A stretch of DNA of 64,000 nucleotides from Sphingorhabdus lacus (lineage in GTDB: Bacteria > Pseudomonadota > Alphaproteobacteria > Sphingomonadales > Sphingomonadaceae). The DNA lies in contig NZ_CP035733.1 of the NCBI RefSeq assembly GCF_009768975.1, positions 2,896,001-2,960,000 of the forward strand, read 5' to 3'. Of the stretch, positions 36,095 through 44,986 are shown piece after piece. How positions within the stretch are numbered: position 1 is the stretch's first letter; each line of letters starts with the position of its first letter. Under the pieces are notes generated by a model that worked only from the letters and a program-made list of their open reading frames with translations, was not told where the DNA came from and ran no database searches. The translations under genes were made by a program, and so were the position numbers.

Positions 36095-36871
36095 TTAAGC
36101 AGGCGCGGCTAACAGATTATATGGGTCAACTCCGCCCGAAAGCATAGCCTCGTGCGCGGCACGATAGGCAACAGGTTCGGATATGCCCAAGCGCTTGCGC
36201 GCATCAGCGAGAGGTTCCTTCAGAAGCTCGACAATATCTTCATGCACAATATTCTTCGCAGCATTTCCGATATGATAGCCTTCGTGCACCGCTTTCATGA
36301 TCGGAGCCGAGCGTGCCACACGTCGTTTCAATTCAAAACCGCCCGCATAAGCAATAAAGCCTACGCCAAGGTTGCGGTTCTGCGCATAGGTAAATGCTAG
36401 AACGCACTGCTCCCCTAACGCATCGCGGCCGTAGCCTGTTAACACGTGAAGCATGTCGTGCGTGTCCCGAAGCCGGTCGCCATAACGGTCAATGCCGTCT
36501 TCATAGCGCACACCGGCGTCGGTAAATTTGGCATATTCAGCTTCGAGACCGGCGGCGCTCAGGCCCTCGCGTTCCATGAAATCGACATAGGCGCGGCCTA
36601 CCGTTCCAGCTGGCAGCTTCTTGATGCTGTCATGATCATCCAGCACATCAATGAGGCGCTGTTTGCTTGCGAGAATCCGCTGGCCCTTTTCGCTATGCCA
36701 GAAGGAGCTGGCAATTTTGCGGAACTTGCGGCCACGCAACGCGGCGATGATGTGGAATACCTGTTCCGTGTCTTCCTTATCCGCGATCAGCTTGCGGAAG
36801 TGATGCAGCGCCTTCAGCGGGCGGAATTCACCTGCGGGGCGGTCAGGATGATGAAATGGCAGAGCGGTCAT
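36095..36871 (-). CDS. Coq4 family ubiquinone biosynthesis protein
   Basis: 258 residues. The Coq4 zinc motif H138-D139-x2-H142-x11-E154 is intact (RDTHDMLHVLTGYGRDALGE). Coq4 organises and acts in late steps of ubiquinone synthesis. The stop codon lies in the loop of a 7-bp GC-rich hairpin (36087-36106). Preceded upstream by an AT-rich 128-base spacer shared with the divergent DUF418 gene. Confidence 0.93.
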   Translation of the reverse strand: MTALPFHHPDRPAGEFRPLKALHHFRKLIADKEDTEQVFHIIAALRGRKFRKIASSFWHSEKGQRILASKQRLIDVLDDHDSIKKLPAGTVGRAYVDFMEREGLSAAGLEAEYAKFTDAGVRYEDGIDRYGDRLRDTHDMLHVLTGYGRDALGEQCVLAFTYAQNRNLGVGFIAYAGGFELKRRVARSAPIMKAVHEGYHIGNAAKNIVHEDIVELLKEPLADARKRLGISEPVAYRAAHEAMLSGGVDPYNLLAAPA

Positions 36872-36999
36872 CGGGGGGACTCCATGAATTTTCCAGAGAC
36901 TAGATATTTTCTACCTACATCAATGTCAATAACAAAAACTTAAAGTGCTGGACGAGATGCCTGGGCAACTGTATTAATCGGACAATACAGGGGGAAGTT

Positions 37000-38229
37000 A
37001 TGCAGCCAGAGACTGACCGTTACCTAACACTCGACGCCATGCGGGGTTTTGCGGTGATGGGAATATTGGCGATGAATATCGTAGCCTTTTCTATGCCGGA
37101 ATGGGCCTATGTGACTCCAAGGGCCTATGGTGGATTGTCCGCCGACAACCAAGCGTCCTGGATTTTCTCTTTCATTTTCATCGATGGGAAGATGCGAGGC
37201 CTTTTCTCGCTCATGTTCGGCGCGAGTATGATGCTGATCATCGAACGCGCCCAAGCCAAAGGCGAGAGCGCCGCCAAAGTGCATTATGCCCGCATGTTCT
37301 GGCTGGCCTTGTTCGGGCTGGCGCATTATTTTTTCCTTTGGTTCGGCGACATATTATTTCTGTACGCAAGTGTGGGATGCATCGCCTTTCTGTTCCGGAA
37401 TTGGGAGCCTCCCCGATTGATTAAATGGGCGTTGATTCTTTTCGGTCTGGGCATTCTGTTTTGGGGGCTTCAATTGGGTGGACTGCAGGTGCTTCAATAT
37501 TTTGCAACCCAGCCCGATGCCGATCCCGATATGTTGAAGCAATATAATGAAATATTGCGGAGCAATGATTTCGATTTAAATGTCGAGGATGAGATCGCCC
37601 TTCACAGGGGAGCATATTGGCCAATTGTGACCGAGAAGCTGTCCGAATGGTATACGCCCCTCGCCGCTGTATTACAGTCCATTGCCGAGACCCTGCCCTT
37701 GATGATGATCGGCATGGCTATGAAGAAGAACGGCTTTATTACCGGGGAGTGGGATGCTGCGGCTTATACGCAATGGGCAAAGCGGCTGGTTCCCGCTGGC
37801 CTGACGGCGAGTGCTGCGCTGGCTGCATATCTGGTGTTTGTCGACTATGATCTGATAAGCTCGCTTGCCGTATTCCTCGCGTGGAGCGCGATTCCCCGCT
37901 TGATGCTCACCGTGGGATATGCAGCATTGCTGATCCTGTTCATCACACGGACCGCGCATAGAAAGTTCATTGCTCGCGTCGCCGCCACGGGGCAGGCGGC
38001 ATTTACCAATTATCTCGGAACCTCCATCCTGATGACCACGCTATTTTATGGATATGGCTTTGGCCTTTTCGGCTCTGTAAGCCGGGTCGGATTATGGCCG
38101 ATTGTCTTTGCCGTGTGGGTATTAATGCTGCTTTGGTCCCAACCTTGGCTTGCCCAATATCGGTATGGCCCGCTTGAGTGGCTATGGCGCAGTCTGGCAC
38201 GCGGGCAAGTGCAGGCCATGACCCGCTAA
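37000..38229 (+). CDS. DUF418 domain membrane protein
   Basis: 409 residues with about ten hydrophobic helices; preceded by GGGGGAAG. Starts RYLTLDAMRGFAVMGILAMN, the acyltransferase-3/DUF418 opening (R-G-x-A-x-x-G-I-L), continues with GKMRGLFSLMFGASMML and ends in the DUF418 block ATGQAAFTNYLGTSILMTTLFYGYGFGLFG and GPLEWLWRSL. Homologues (YeiB, YxaH) are predicted transporters or acyltransferase-like proteins without established function. Confidence 0.92.
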   Translation: MQPETDRYLTLDAMRGFAVMGILAMNIVAFSMPEWAYVTPRAYGGLSADNQASWIFSFIFIDGKMRGLFSLMFGASMMLIIERAQAKGESAAKVHYARMFWLALFGLAHYFFLWFGDILFLYASVGCIAFLFRNWEPPRLIKWALILFGLGILFWGLQLGGLQVLQYFATQPDADPDMLKQYNEILRSNDFDLNVEDEIALHRGAYWPIVTEKLSEWYTPLAAVLQSIAETLPLMMIGMAMKKNGFITGEWDAAAYTQWAKRLVPAGLTASAALAAYLVFVDYDLISSLAVFLAWSAIPRLMLTVGYAALLILFITRTAHRKFIARVAATGQAAFTNYLGTSILMTTLFYGYGFGLFGSVSRVGLWPIVFAVWVLMLLWSQPWLAQYRYGPLEWLWRSLARGQVQAMTR

Positions 38230-38235
38230 AGTTAT

Positions 38236-38250
38236 TGCAATCAATTCGCA
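38236..38250. promoter_or_regulatory. Possible Fur/iron-responsive operator before bfd-bfr
   Basis: TGCAATCAATTCGCA is an imperfect inverted repeat (TGCAA / TCGCA arms, four of five pairs) 35 bases before the bfd start. Alphaproteobacterial iron regulators use TGC-rich AT-centred palindromes of this style. Weak match; location supports it. Confidence 0.35.
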
Positions 38251-38284
38251 TTAACGGTAAGCACGTTTCGATAGGAGCGAATCT

Positions 38285-38455
38285 ATGGTCGTTTGCGTGT
38301 GTAATGCTATCCGGGAAAAAGACTTGCGTGCGGCGGTACGCTCGGGGTCGGACCGCCCCAATGATGTTTACGCGCGCCTCGGCCGCAAACCGAAATGCGG
38401 CCAGTGCCTGTCGTTTGCACGTAATATCATTAGCGCAGGATCTGCGACCGCGTAG
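38285..38455 (+). CDS. bfd: Bacterioferritin-associated ferredoxin, (2Fe-2S)
   Basis: 56 residues from ATG 38285 with AGGAG eight bases upstream. Cysteines at 4, 6, 38 and 41 (MVVCVCNAI ... PKCGQCLSFAR) give the Bfd C-x-C...C-x2-C [2Fe-2S] pattern. Bfd docks on bacterioferritin and reduces stored ferric iron for release. bfr begins 101 bases downstream on the same strand, so storage and mobilisation are encoded together. Confidence 0.9.
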   Translation: MVVCVCNAIREKDLRAAVRSGSDRPNDVYARLGRKPKCGQCLSFARNIISAGSATA

Positions 38456-38556
38456 CAATAGCAGCCTATGAATCTCCGGTTATTCTGCGGATTTTTACCT
38501 TCACTTGACAGAGTTTCATCGTTATCCTGGCTCCTCCATCGCACAGGAGACTATCC

Positions 38557-39036
38557 ATGAAGGGTGACGCAAAAGTTATCGAGTTTTTGAACGAGGCGCT
38601 CAAAAACGAACTGACCGCAGTCAACCAATATTGGCTACATTACCGGATGCTTGATAATTGGGGTGTTGCGAAGCTTGCCCATTTTGAACGGCATGAATCG
38701 ATTGATGAAATGAAGCACGCGGACCGCCTTTCGGAACGCATTCTCTTTTTGGATGGCTTGCCAAATTTCCAGCTTCTCGGTCGCTTGCGTATCGGTGAGA
38801 CGGTGGAAGAAATTTTGAAGGCCGATCTGGAACTGGAGTATGAGGCGCTACCCTTGCTGAAGGATGCGATCGCTTATTCTGAAAGCGTACGCGACTATGT
38901 TAGCCGCGACCTGTTCGCCGACATTCTGGAGAGCGAAGAGGAGCATGTTGATATGCTCGAAAAGCAGTTCGACATGATTGCCCGCATGGGCATTGAAAAT
39001 TACGTGCAGTTGCAGTCTAAACCCGCGGAAGATTGA
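38557..39036 (+). CDS. bfr: Bacterioferritin
   Basis: 159 residues, usual length. Ferroxidase ligands Glu18, Glu51, His54, Glu94, Glu127 and His130 and the haem-bridging Met52 are all present at canonical numbering. Assembles as a 24-mer haem-containing shell that oxidises and stores iron. CAGGAGA ribosome site. Downstream of bfd and a candidate iron-responsive operator. Confidence 0.97.
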   Translation: MKGDAKVIEFLNEALKNELTAVNQYWLHYRMLDNWGVAKLAHFERHESIDEMKHADRLSERILFLDGLPNFQLLGRLRIGETVEEILKADLELEYEALPLLKDAIAYSESVRDYVSRDLFADILESEEEHVDMLEKQFDMIARMGIENYVQLQSKPAED

Positions 39037-39066
39037 CCTTAAGCAGGATCTCGCAATCGTTGCCGT

Positions 39067-39498
39067 TTAGCCGTAGCTCATCCCGCCAAGTGCGTTGCGT
39101 TGGCCGAAGCTAACCGGGCGGCGTTCGACGAGCGGGCTCGCCTCTGATTCTAATGCGGCGAGTGTCGCTTCGAACACGGGGCGAAGCCGGACAACCTTTT
39201 CAACCAGTTCAGATGGATCAATCTGGATTTCGACATAATGGCGCGCGGCAATCTCGATCTCTTCGGCCAGCAATGCCAATTGATCAGCGCCAAACTGCCA
39301 GGATTCGCCCTTCAGTGTGTGCGCAGGTATAACCAATTTGGCCGAATCTTTGAGCCGCATTGCTTCTTCGATAGCCGCCACCGACTTGGTGCCGTCCTCG
39401 CGAAAATAGCCCAGAATACGTACAAATCCGGCACCCAGCAGATTGCGGGTCTCGGTAAAGGTCTTCCAGTCGATCAGATCATCTGGCTTATCGGTCAA
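39067..39498 (-). CDS. Single-domain histidine phosphotransfer (Hpt) protein
   Basis: 143 residues if it starts at TTG 39498, which has GGAG eight bases upstream; the frame is open further but without a better start. Phospho-acceptor His60 lies in the Hpt signature IPAHTLKGESWQFGADQLALLAEEIE. Helical throughout. The 45-residue C-terminal tail is unlike the Hpt fold. No histidine kinase or response regulator is adjacent, so it is an orphan relay protein. Lies 98 bases downstream of der on the same strand. Confidence 0.85.
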   Translation of the reverse strand: MTDKPDDLIDWKTFTETRNLLGAGFVRILGYFREDGTKSVAAIEEAMRLKDSAKLVIPAHTLKGESWQFGADQLALLAEEIEIAARHYVEIQIDPSELVEKVVRLRPVFEATLAALESEASPLVERRPVSFGQRNALGGMSYG

Positions 39499-39596
39499 CG
39501 CGCTGCTCCATGGACAACGAAAATGGTCCTGTCGGTTTCCTTTACACTGGCAGAAGTAAACAGAGCGTTGACGAAATCTGTTTGGCAAAATTCCGG

Positions 39597-41000
39597 TCAG
39601 TTATTGTCCGCGAAAGGATTCTTGGACGATCTGAAGTTGATTCGAACCGGGACCGCGCCAAAATCCAGATCTCGGCGGATACCGTTGAGCAGATAACGCG
39701 CGTAGCTTGCCGGCAATTCGTCGGTACGGTTACCGAAAATGACAAATGTCGGCGGACGGTTACGTGCCTGTGTCATGTAACGCAATTTGATCCGTTTGCC
39801 GCCAGGGGCAGGTGGCGGGTTTGCTGCGACGGCGGCTTCGAACCAGCGGTTTAGAATGCCGGTTGGAACGCGCTTATTCCATGCCTCACGTGCGTCGAAT
39901 GCGGCCGAAAGCAATGGATCGAGGCCTTTGCCAGTCATAGCCGAAACCGCAATCAACGGGACACCCTTTAGCTGTGAAAGCCCCTCTTCGAGTGCGCCAC
40001 GAATACCGTTGAACAGGCTGCTCGCGTTTTCGGCAACGTCCCATTTATTAATGGCGATGATGAGCGCGCGCCCTTCCTGAATAACATGATCGGCAATTTT
40101 CAGGTCCTGCACTTCCAGACCCTTGGTTGCATCGAGCAAAAGAACGACAACCTCGGCGAAGTCTATCGCATGGCGTGCATCGGCTACAGAAAGTTTTTCA
40201 AGCTTGTCTTGAACTTTGGCGCGTTTGCGCATTCCGGCGGTATCGATCAGACGCACGCGGCGTTCGGTCAGAAGGGGCGGAATATTACCTTCCTCATCGG
40301 GCTCGCCCTGTTTGGGATCGGGATCGGTCCAGATCCAATCGATAGAAATGCTATCGCGTGTAATTCCTGCTTCTGGACCGGTAATCAGGCGGTTTTCGCC
40401 CAGCAGTTTATTAATCAGGGTCGACTTGCCTGCATTAGGACGTCCCACGATAGCCAATTTCAATATGGCGTCTGGTGCCTCCGGGTCCTGAACCTCGAAC
40501 GCGCCACCATCAATATGCGGCAATAGTGCCTGAAACAGGTCGGCCATGCCTTCACCATGCTCACCGCTGATCGCAATGGGGTCGCCAAAGCCGAGCGCAT
40601 AGCTTTCGAGGATACCATTATCGCCCTGCTTACCCTCGGCCTTATTCACGGCAAGAACGACCGGGGTCGCGCTACCACGCAGCCAGCGAGCAATTTCTTC
40701 ATCGAGCGGTGTGACACCTACTCTTCCGTCGATCAGAAAAAGCGCAACTTGGGCGCCAGCTATTGCAGCTTCGGTTTGCATTCTCATGCGACCCGGCAGC
40801 GTATCAGGATCTTCATCCTCATAACCAGCCGTGTCGACAATGGTGAATTCAAGGTCGAAAAGTCGGCCCTGACCTTCCCGCCGGTCGCGCGTGACACCGG
40901 GTGTGTCATCGACAAGCGCAAGCTTTTTGCCGACCAATCGGTTGAATAATGTCGACTTGCCGACATTAGGCCGACCGATAATGGCTACCGTCGGCAACAT
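39597..41000 (-). CDS. der: Ribosome biogenesis GTPase Der (EngA)
   Basis: 467 residues with two GTPase domains and a KH-like C-terminus. G1 motifs [12 protein letters not shown] (residue 8 on) and [18 protein letters not shown] in both, NKAE and NKWD. Acts in 50S subunit maturation. 20 bases downstream of bamB, forming a TPR-anchor/bamB/der operon, an order common in proteobacteria. Confidence 0.97.
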   Translation of the reverse strand: MLPTVAIIGRPNVGKSTLFNRLVGKKLALVDDTPGVTRDRREGQGRLFDLEFTIVDTAGYEDEDPDTLPGRMRMQTEAAIAGAQVALFLIDGRVGVTPLDEEIARWLRGSATPVVLAVNKAEGKQGDNGILESYALGFGDPIAISGEHGEGMADLFQALLPHIDGGAFEVQDPEAPDAILKLAIVGRPNAGKSTLINKLLGENRLITGPEAGITRDSISIDWIWTDPDPKQGEPDEEGNIPPLLTERRVRLIDTAGMRKRAKVQDKLEKLSVADARHAIDFAEVVVLLLDATKGLEVQDLKIADHVIQEGRALIIAINKWDVAENASSLFNGIRGALEEGLSQLKGVPLIAVSAMTGKGLDPLLSAAFDAREAWNKRVPTGILNRWFEAAVAANPPPAPGGKRIKLRYMTQARNRPPTFVIFGNRTDELPASYARYLLNGIRRDLDFGAVPVRINFRSSKNPFADNN

Positions 41001-41020
41001 GCCGGCACTACTCCTTAAAG

Positions 41021-42364
41021 TTACCCGCGAAAGGCCGAAATGCGGCCCGAATCGTCGAGAATGTAAAGCGTGTTGTTCGCGACAATTGGCGCGAGCGACA
41101 CGGGCGATTTGAGGTCGAAAACTTCACTCGCCGTACCTTCGGCAGGAGAAATCGACCAGATGTTGCCGCGCGAGCTGGCCACAATCAAGCGGCCTCCCGC
41201 GAGTACAGGACCATACCAACTGATGGGGCCCTTTTTCTTTTCTTCATTATCGTACCGCTGCAACTTGGAAATCCAGCGTATCTTTCCGCTGGAGCGTGCC
41301 ACGCATAGAAGACGTGCTTCGTCGGTCATGACAAAGACCCACTCGCCCGCGGTAACCGGCGTAGAAATGCCGGCGATATTGATTTCCCAGATTCGCTGAC
41401 CCGTCACCAGTTCGTACGATGCCATACGGCCGCCCTTACCCAAGGCAAATACTCGGCCACGGTCAATCACCGGATCGGCGTCAATATCGGTAAGAGTCGA
41501 AACCGAAGTCGACATGGCCGTGCGTGACAGCGTATCGGTCCAAAGGCTGCGCCCGTTTTCGTAGCGGTATGCCGCCAGTTCGCCGCTGGAATAACCGGCG
41601 ATAATGGTACCTTGGGCCGCCGCAGGTGCGCCGACTCCGAAAATGCCGGACGCGGAAACAGGGCCTGCTTCATTCCACTGGGCCTCGCCATCGGTCTGGC
41701 GAAGGGCGTAAATCTGGTTGTCCTGTGTCATTACATAGACATTGCCATTCGAAAGCGTCGGGGCCCCCCGCAGCGGTCCTGCCGGGCGCTTTTTCCAACT
41801 CAGTGCGCCTGTGTCGGCGGCAAGCGCAGCAACATCACCAACGCCGTTGGTGGCAAAAACCATAGTGCTGGTCGCGCTGACTCCTCCGCCGAAGCGTGAG
41901 GGTTTTCCGTCGTCATCAATCTCGAGAGCATTGGACCAGATCTGGGCGCCGCTGTTCGCGTCGAGGGCGGTGACGCGCGCGGTTGTGTCGACGACATAGA
42001 CGCGCGAATCGCTAACAACCGGGCTTGCGGCGAGGCGTGCCCGCGGGTTTGCGCCAGTGACATTGGCGCTCCAGATGCGGGACAGGCCTTGTCCCAGCTC
42101 GACATGTCCCGGGGATTTTGAGGCATTTCCGCCCGGCTGGGCCCATGCTTCGTTTACTACCGCCGGAGGCAGAATAACCGCCACATTGGCAAGCGCGGGA
42201 TCGACTTCCATGTCGCGCTCGGTTCCCAGAATGTCGACGCGATTGCCGACGGTCGGGGTATTGTTTTTCTTACCCGCATCGCCACGTACGCCATCCAAAA
42301 CGGCGCAGCCGCCAAGCGATGCAGATGCGGCAAGAGCCAGTAGCAATTTTGCGCTGATCTTCAC
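41021..42364 (-). CDS. bamB: Outer-membrane assembly lipoprotein BamB-like
   Basis: 447 residues. Lipoprotein signal ending LGGC with lipidated Cys20; the rest is an eight-bladed PQQ-type beta-propeller with repeated blocks such as [28 protein letters not shown] and [16 protein letters not shown]. Part of the BAM complex that inserts outer-membrane barrels. Four bases after the TPR-anchor gene, and followed by der. Confidence 0.93.
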   Translation of the reverse strand: MKISAKLLLALAASASLGGCAVLDGVRGDAGKKNNTPTVGNRVDILGTERDMEVDPALANVAVILPPAVVNEAWAQPGGNASKSPGHVELGQGLSRIWSANVTGANPRARLAASPVVSDSRVYVVDTTARVTALDANSGAQIWSNALEIDDDGKPSRFGGGVSATSTMVFATNGVGDVAALAADTGALSWKKRPAGPLRGAPTLSNGNVYVMTQDNQIYALRQTDGEAQWNEAGPVSASGIFGVGAPAAAQGTIIAGYSSGELAAYRYENGRSLWTDTLSRTAMSTSVSTLTDIDADPVIDRGRVFALGKGGRMASYELVTGQRIWEINIAGISTPVTAGEWVFVMTDEARLLCVARSSGKIRWISKLQRYDNEEKKKGPISWYGPVLAGGRLIVASSRGNIWSISPAEGTASEVFDLKSPVSLAPIVANNTLYILDDSGRISAFRG

Positions 42365-42368
42365 TTAA

Positions 42369-43118
42369 TCACTCTCCCTTGGTCGCGTTGTCGGCTGATG
42401 CAGTTGCCGTATTTTTCTTTTCATCAACCTGAACGGTATCGATACCCATCGCGCCAGCCATTTGTTGGGCACGGCTGCGTAAGCTTGGTGGCAGGCCTTC
42501 CTGCTTGGCAATTTGCGCGAAAATCGGTCCGGCGAGATTGTCCTTGCCCATTTTGATATAGGCCAAAGCCGTCAACTCGCCCGCGCTTCCGAACCAGGCA
42601 TGGCCTGGCGTTGAAAGGGGCTTTAGCCGATCAACGACAGCTTGGGGTGCAAGCGTGTCAAATTCGGCACTTGTTTGCCGGATAAGCGCAAGATCGCGAA
42701 AGGTTTGGGGCAGGCTGCTATCGCCTGCTACCTTAGCATAAAGAGCAACGGCTTCTTTGGTCTTACCATCTTCGCCGAGCAAATTTGCTTCCACCAATTG
42801 CGCCATGGCGCGGTAGCCCGGCTGATCCGCCTTTGCGAGTGTGGCGAGCTTGGCGCGTGCCTCTTTTTGCTGACCGGCGCGCAGCTTGTCCATGGCATCT
42901 ACAAACTCTTCGCTCTGCTTATCGGCCGCCGCTTGTAGCTGGTTCTTGTAAATGATGTAGCCGCCAAACGCCAGCAAACCGGCAACCAAGGCCACAAGCA
43001 GCCAGCGGCCGTAGCGTGTCCAGAAGCTTGTCAGATCGCTCGCGCGGACTGCATCGTCCACTTCGCGCAGGAAAGCTTCATCGCTTCCGGCGCGCTTATC
43101 AGTCGGTGTCAAAGCCAA
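42369..43118 (-). CDS. YfgM-like tetratricopeptide membrane-anchor protein
   Basis: 249 residues: short cytoplasmic N-terminus (FLREVDDAVRASDLTSF), one helix (WLLVALVAGLLAFGGYIIY), then periplasmic TPR-like repeats. YfgM homologues are ancillary to SecYEG and periplasmic chaperones and are usually encoded beside bamB and der, as here. First gene of the operon. The C-terminus ends with an unstructured Thr/Ala/Lys-rich tail. Confidence 0.88.
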   Translation of the reverse strand: MALTPTDKRAGSDEAFLREVDDAVRASDLTSFWTRYGRWLLVALVAGLLAFGGYIIYKNQLQAAADKQSEEFVDAMDKLRAGQQKEARAKLATLAKADQPGYRAMAQLVEANLLGEDGKTKEAVALYAKVAGDSSLPQTFRDLALIRQTSAEFDTLAPQAVVDRLKPLSTPGHAWFGSAGELTALAYIKMGKDNLAGPIFAQIAKQEGLPPSLRSRAQQMAGAMGIDTVQVDEKKNTATASADNATKGE

Positions 43119-43210
43119 AAGGGCCTCCGAAATTGGGTATTAACTATATAAGGGCTTGCACCCGCTAGCGTCGTCCTTAGCGGGAGTTGTGCCGATAGGC
43201 CAGCCCTGCT

Positions 43211-44077
43211 TCAAGCAGGTTGATAGAGTTGATCCGGACCCGGGAAACTGCGGTCCCGCACGCCACTCGCATATTCGCGAACGGCATCTTCGACCGATGC
43301 CCCCATATTGCCGAACTTCTTCACAAATTTGGGGACGCGGTCGAACAGGCCGAGCATATCTTCCGTCACTAGAACCTGCCCGTCGCATTGGGCCGATGCG
43401 CCGATGCCGATGGTCGGACAGGCGATCTTGTTTGTTATCTCGATGGCTATGGGTTCCAGAACGCCTTCGATCACCATGGAAAAGGCACCTGCCTCGGACA
43501 TAGCAACAGCGTCTTCGACGATGGATTTAGCTTCTTCCGGGCTTTTGCCCCGGACGCCATAGCCGCCGAGGATGTTCACGGCTTGTGGGGTCAATCCGAC
43601 ATGCGCCATAACCGGAATGCCGCGGGAGGTCAGAAACTCTACGGTCGGGGCAAGCACTCGCCCGCCTTCGATCTTTACTGCAGCGGCGCCGGTTTCCTTC
43701 AGCAAATGCGCTGCGTTGGCGAAGGCCAGTTCGGGCGATGCCTCGTAAGATCCAAAGGGCATGTCGACGATAACGGCAGCGTGGTAGCTACCGCGAACTA
43801 CTGCAGCGCCATGGGCCGCCATCATTTCCATCGTCACGGCGACGGTGTGCGGCAATCCGTAGATCACCTGTCCCAGCGAATCACCAACCAGCAGCATATC
43901 GCAATGCGGGTCCAACAGCTGTGCCATCCGGACAGTGTAAGCCGTCAGCATGACCAGCGGCTCACCGCCCTTTCGTTGCCGGATGCGCGGCACGGTAAGC
44001 CGTTTCATCGGTTGGGGGGTGGGGTTCGCACGGCTGGTTGACGTGTCGAAAGTGAGCGTTTGGGGGCGAGTGGACAT
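43211..44077 (-). CDS. panB: 3-methyl-2-oxobutanoate hydroxymethyltransferase
   Basis: 288 residues from ATG 44077 (MSTRPQTLTF); an ATG further upstream lies in AT-rich operator-like DNA and is disfavoured. First step of pantothenate synthesis, making ketopantoate from alpha-ketoisovalerate and 5,10-methylene-THF. PLVMLTAYT, MLLVGDSLGQVIYG, DMPFGSYEAS, VKIEGG and GIPVMAHVGLTPQ are canonical; Asp ligands for magnesium are present. Between panB and the TPR gene lies a 92-base spacer with a CCCGCTA/TAGCGGG stem. Confidence 0.96.
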   Translation of the reverse strand: MSTRPQTLTFDTSTSRANPTPQPMKRLTVPRIRQRKGGEPLVMLTAYTVRMAQLLDPHCDMLLVGDSLGQVIYGLPHTVAVTMEMMAAHGAAVVRGSYHAAVIVDMPFGSYEASPELAFANAAHLLKETGAAAVKIEGGRVLAPTVEFLTSRGIPVMAHVGLTPQAVNILGGYGVRGKSPEEAKSIVEDAVAMSEAGAFSMVIEGVLEPIAIEITNKIACPTIGIGASAQCDGQVLVTEDMLGLFDRVPKFVKKFGNMGASVEDAVREYASGVRDRSFPGPDQLYQPA

Positions 44078-44135
44078 GGGGCGGGGGCTTAGCGGGTAAA
44101 TTAACTGGACAAAAGCTTGAACCGGAGTTGTGTTA

Positions 44136-44192
44136 TTAATGTTTGACTCCGTGTTAATAATAGCTAACATTAAGTCCGAATCAGTTAACATT
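44136..44192. promoter_or_regulatory. Cluster of repeated AACATT sites upstream of the membrane protein/HTH pair
   Basis: TTAATGTT (44136-44143) is the exact inverse of AACATTAA (44166-44173), and TTAACATT (44185-44192) repeats the core a third time immediately before the GGAG ribosome site. Spacings between cores are about 30 and 21 bases. Suits binding by a small HTH dimer, perhaps the downstream XRE-type protein. Confidence 0.5.
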
Positions 44193-44204
44193 GGAGTTCA
44201 CGCT

Positions 44205-44627
44205 ATGTCATTCCGCGAAAAAACCCATTGGGCCGCCTTCCTTGCCCTCGCATTTGCCTTTGGCTGGTATTTTCTGGCTTATCCCTGGGCGATGGTCTCC
44301 ACCGACGCCGGAGTCGCGGCGGTTGCAGGGATGCTTGTGCCGGTGACCATCATCATCGTCGTCGTCATGGTCGCGACGGCAACCTTCTTCGCCATACGCG
44401 CCCCCAAAGAAGCGAATCTCAAGGAAGACGAGCGCGAGCGGAGCATACACATCCGCGGCACCCATCTGGCCTATTACCCGCTGGTCCTCGGCGCATGGTT
44501 CAACATGATCGCCATATTCTACCGGTTCAGCCCGGGCGTCTATCTCAACCTGCTGATGGCCACCGTCGTCATCGCCGAACTCGTCCGCGTAGGCTCGCAA
44601 CTCTATTATTACCGCCGTGGATATTGA
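44205..44627 (+). CDS. Small four-helix membrane protein paired with an HTH regulator
   Basis: 140 residues from ATG 44205 (GGAG eight bases upstream). Helices: WAAFLALAFAFGWYFLAYPW, VAAVAGMLVPVTIIIVVVMV, LVLGAWFNMIAIFY and LNLLMATVVIAELVRV. A charged loop KEANLKEDERERSIHIRGTH separates the pairs; the DERERxI motif is typical of DUF2178-like proteins that are encoded together with small XRE regulators. The next gene begins three bases downstream. Confidence 0.75.
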   Translation: MSFREKTHWAAFLALAFAFGWYFLAYPWAMVSTDAGVAAVAGMLVPVTIIIVVVMVATATFFAIRAPKEANLKEDERERSIHIRGTHLAYYPLVLGAWFNMIAIFYRFSPGVYLNLLMATVVIAELVRVGSQLYYYRRGY

Positions 44628-44630
44628 GCC

Positions 44631-44852
44631 ATGGCCGAACTTCCCTTCACCAACGACATCCGCATGCTCCGCTTTGTGATGTTCGAAATGACGCAAGGCG
44701 AACTCGGCGACCGGGTCGGCGTCACAAGGCAAACCATCGCCGCCATCGAGCAGGGCAAATACTCCCCTTCGCTGGAGGTCGCCTTCCGCATTGCCCATGT
44801 CTTCAACAAGCCGCTGGAAGAGGTCTTCCGCTGGCAGAAAGACATAGACTGA
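44631..44852 (+). CDS. XRE-family small HTH regulator (YozG/PlcR-like)
   Basis: 73 residues. HTH at residues 21-42: T-Q-G-E-L-G-D-R-V-G-V-T-R-Q-T-I-A-A-I-E, followed by QGKYSPSLEVAFRIAHVF, the usual Cro/CI end. Proteins this size partnered with a membrane protein are thought to autoregulate. Three bases after the membrane gene; strongly suggests one operon and a shared function. The repeated AACATT sites upstream are candidate targets. Confidence 0.88.
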   Translation: MAELPFTNDIRMLRFVMFEMTQGELGDRVGVTRQTIAAIEQGKYSPSLEVAFRIAHVFNKPLEEVFRWQKDID

Positions 44853-44891
44853 CCCCCTAGCCCCTCCCACCGCTTTGTGCCGCGCAGCACC

Positions 44892-44934
44892 GAAGGCCTG
44901 AACAGCGCTCCCCGGCTATCCTGTTCAGGCCTTC
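44892..44934. terminator. Long inverted repeat, bidirectional-type terminator candidate
   Basis: GAAGGCCTGAACAG (44892-44905) and CTGTTCAGGCCTTC (44921-44934) form a perfect 14-bp stem with a 15-base loop, 39 bases after the HTH stop. Only a weak T stretch follows (AATTTG), so factor assistance or a processing role is possible. Confidence 0.6.
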
Positions 44935-44986
44935 AATTTGACGCCTCGTAAATCCGGAGTTACGCGTAGGCCTCAAGGGAGGGAGC

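Noticed and set aside
36087..36106. Terminator for coq4
   Set aside because: Seven-pair GC stem with the stop codon in the loop but no T-run follows on the minus strand; evidence too weak.
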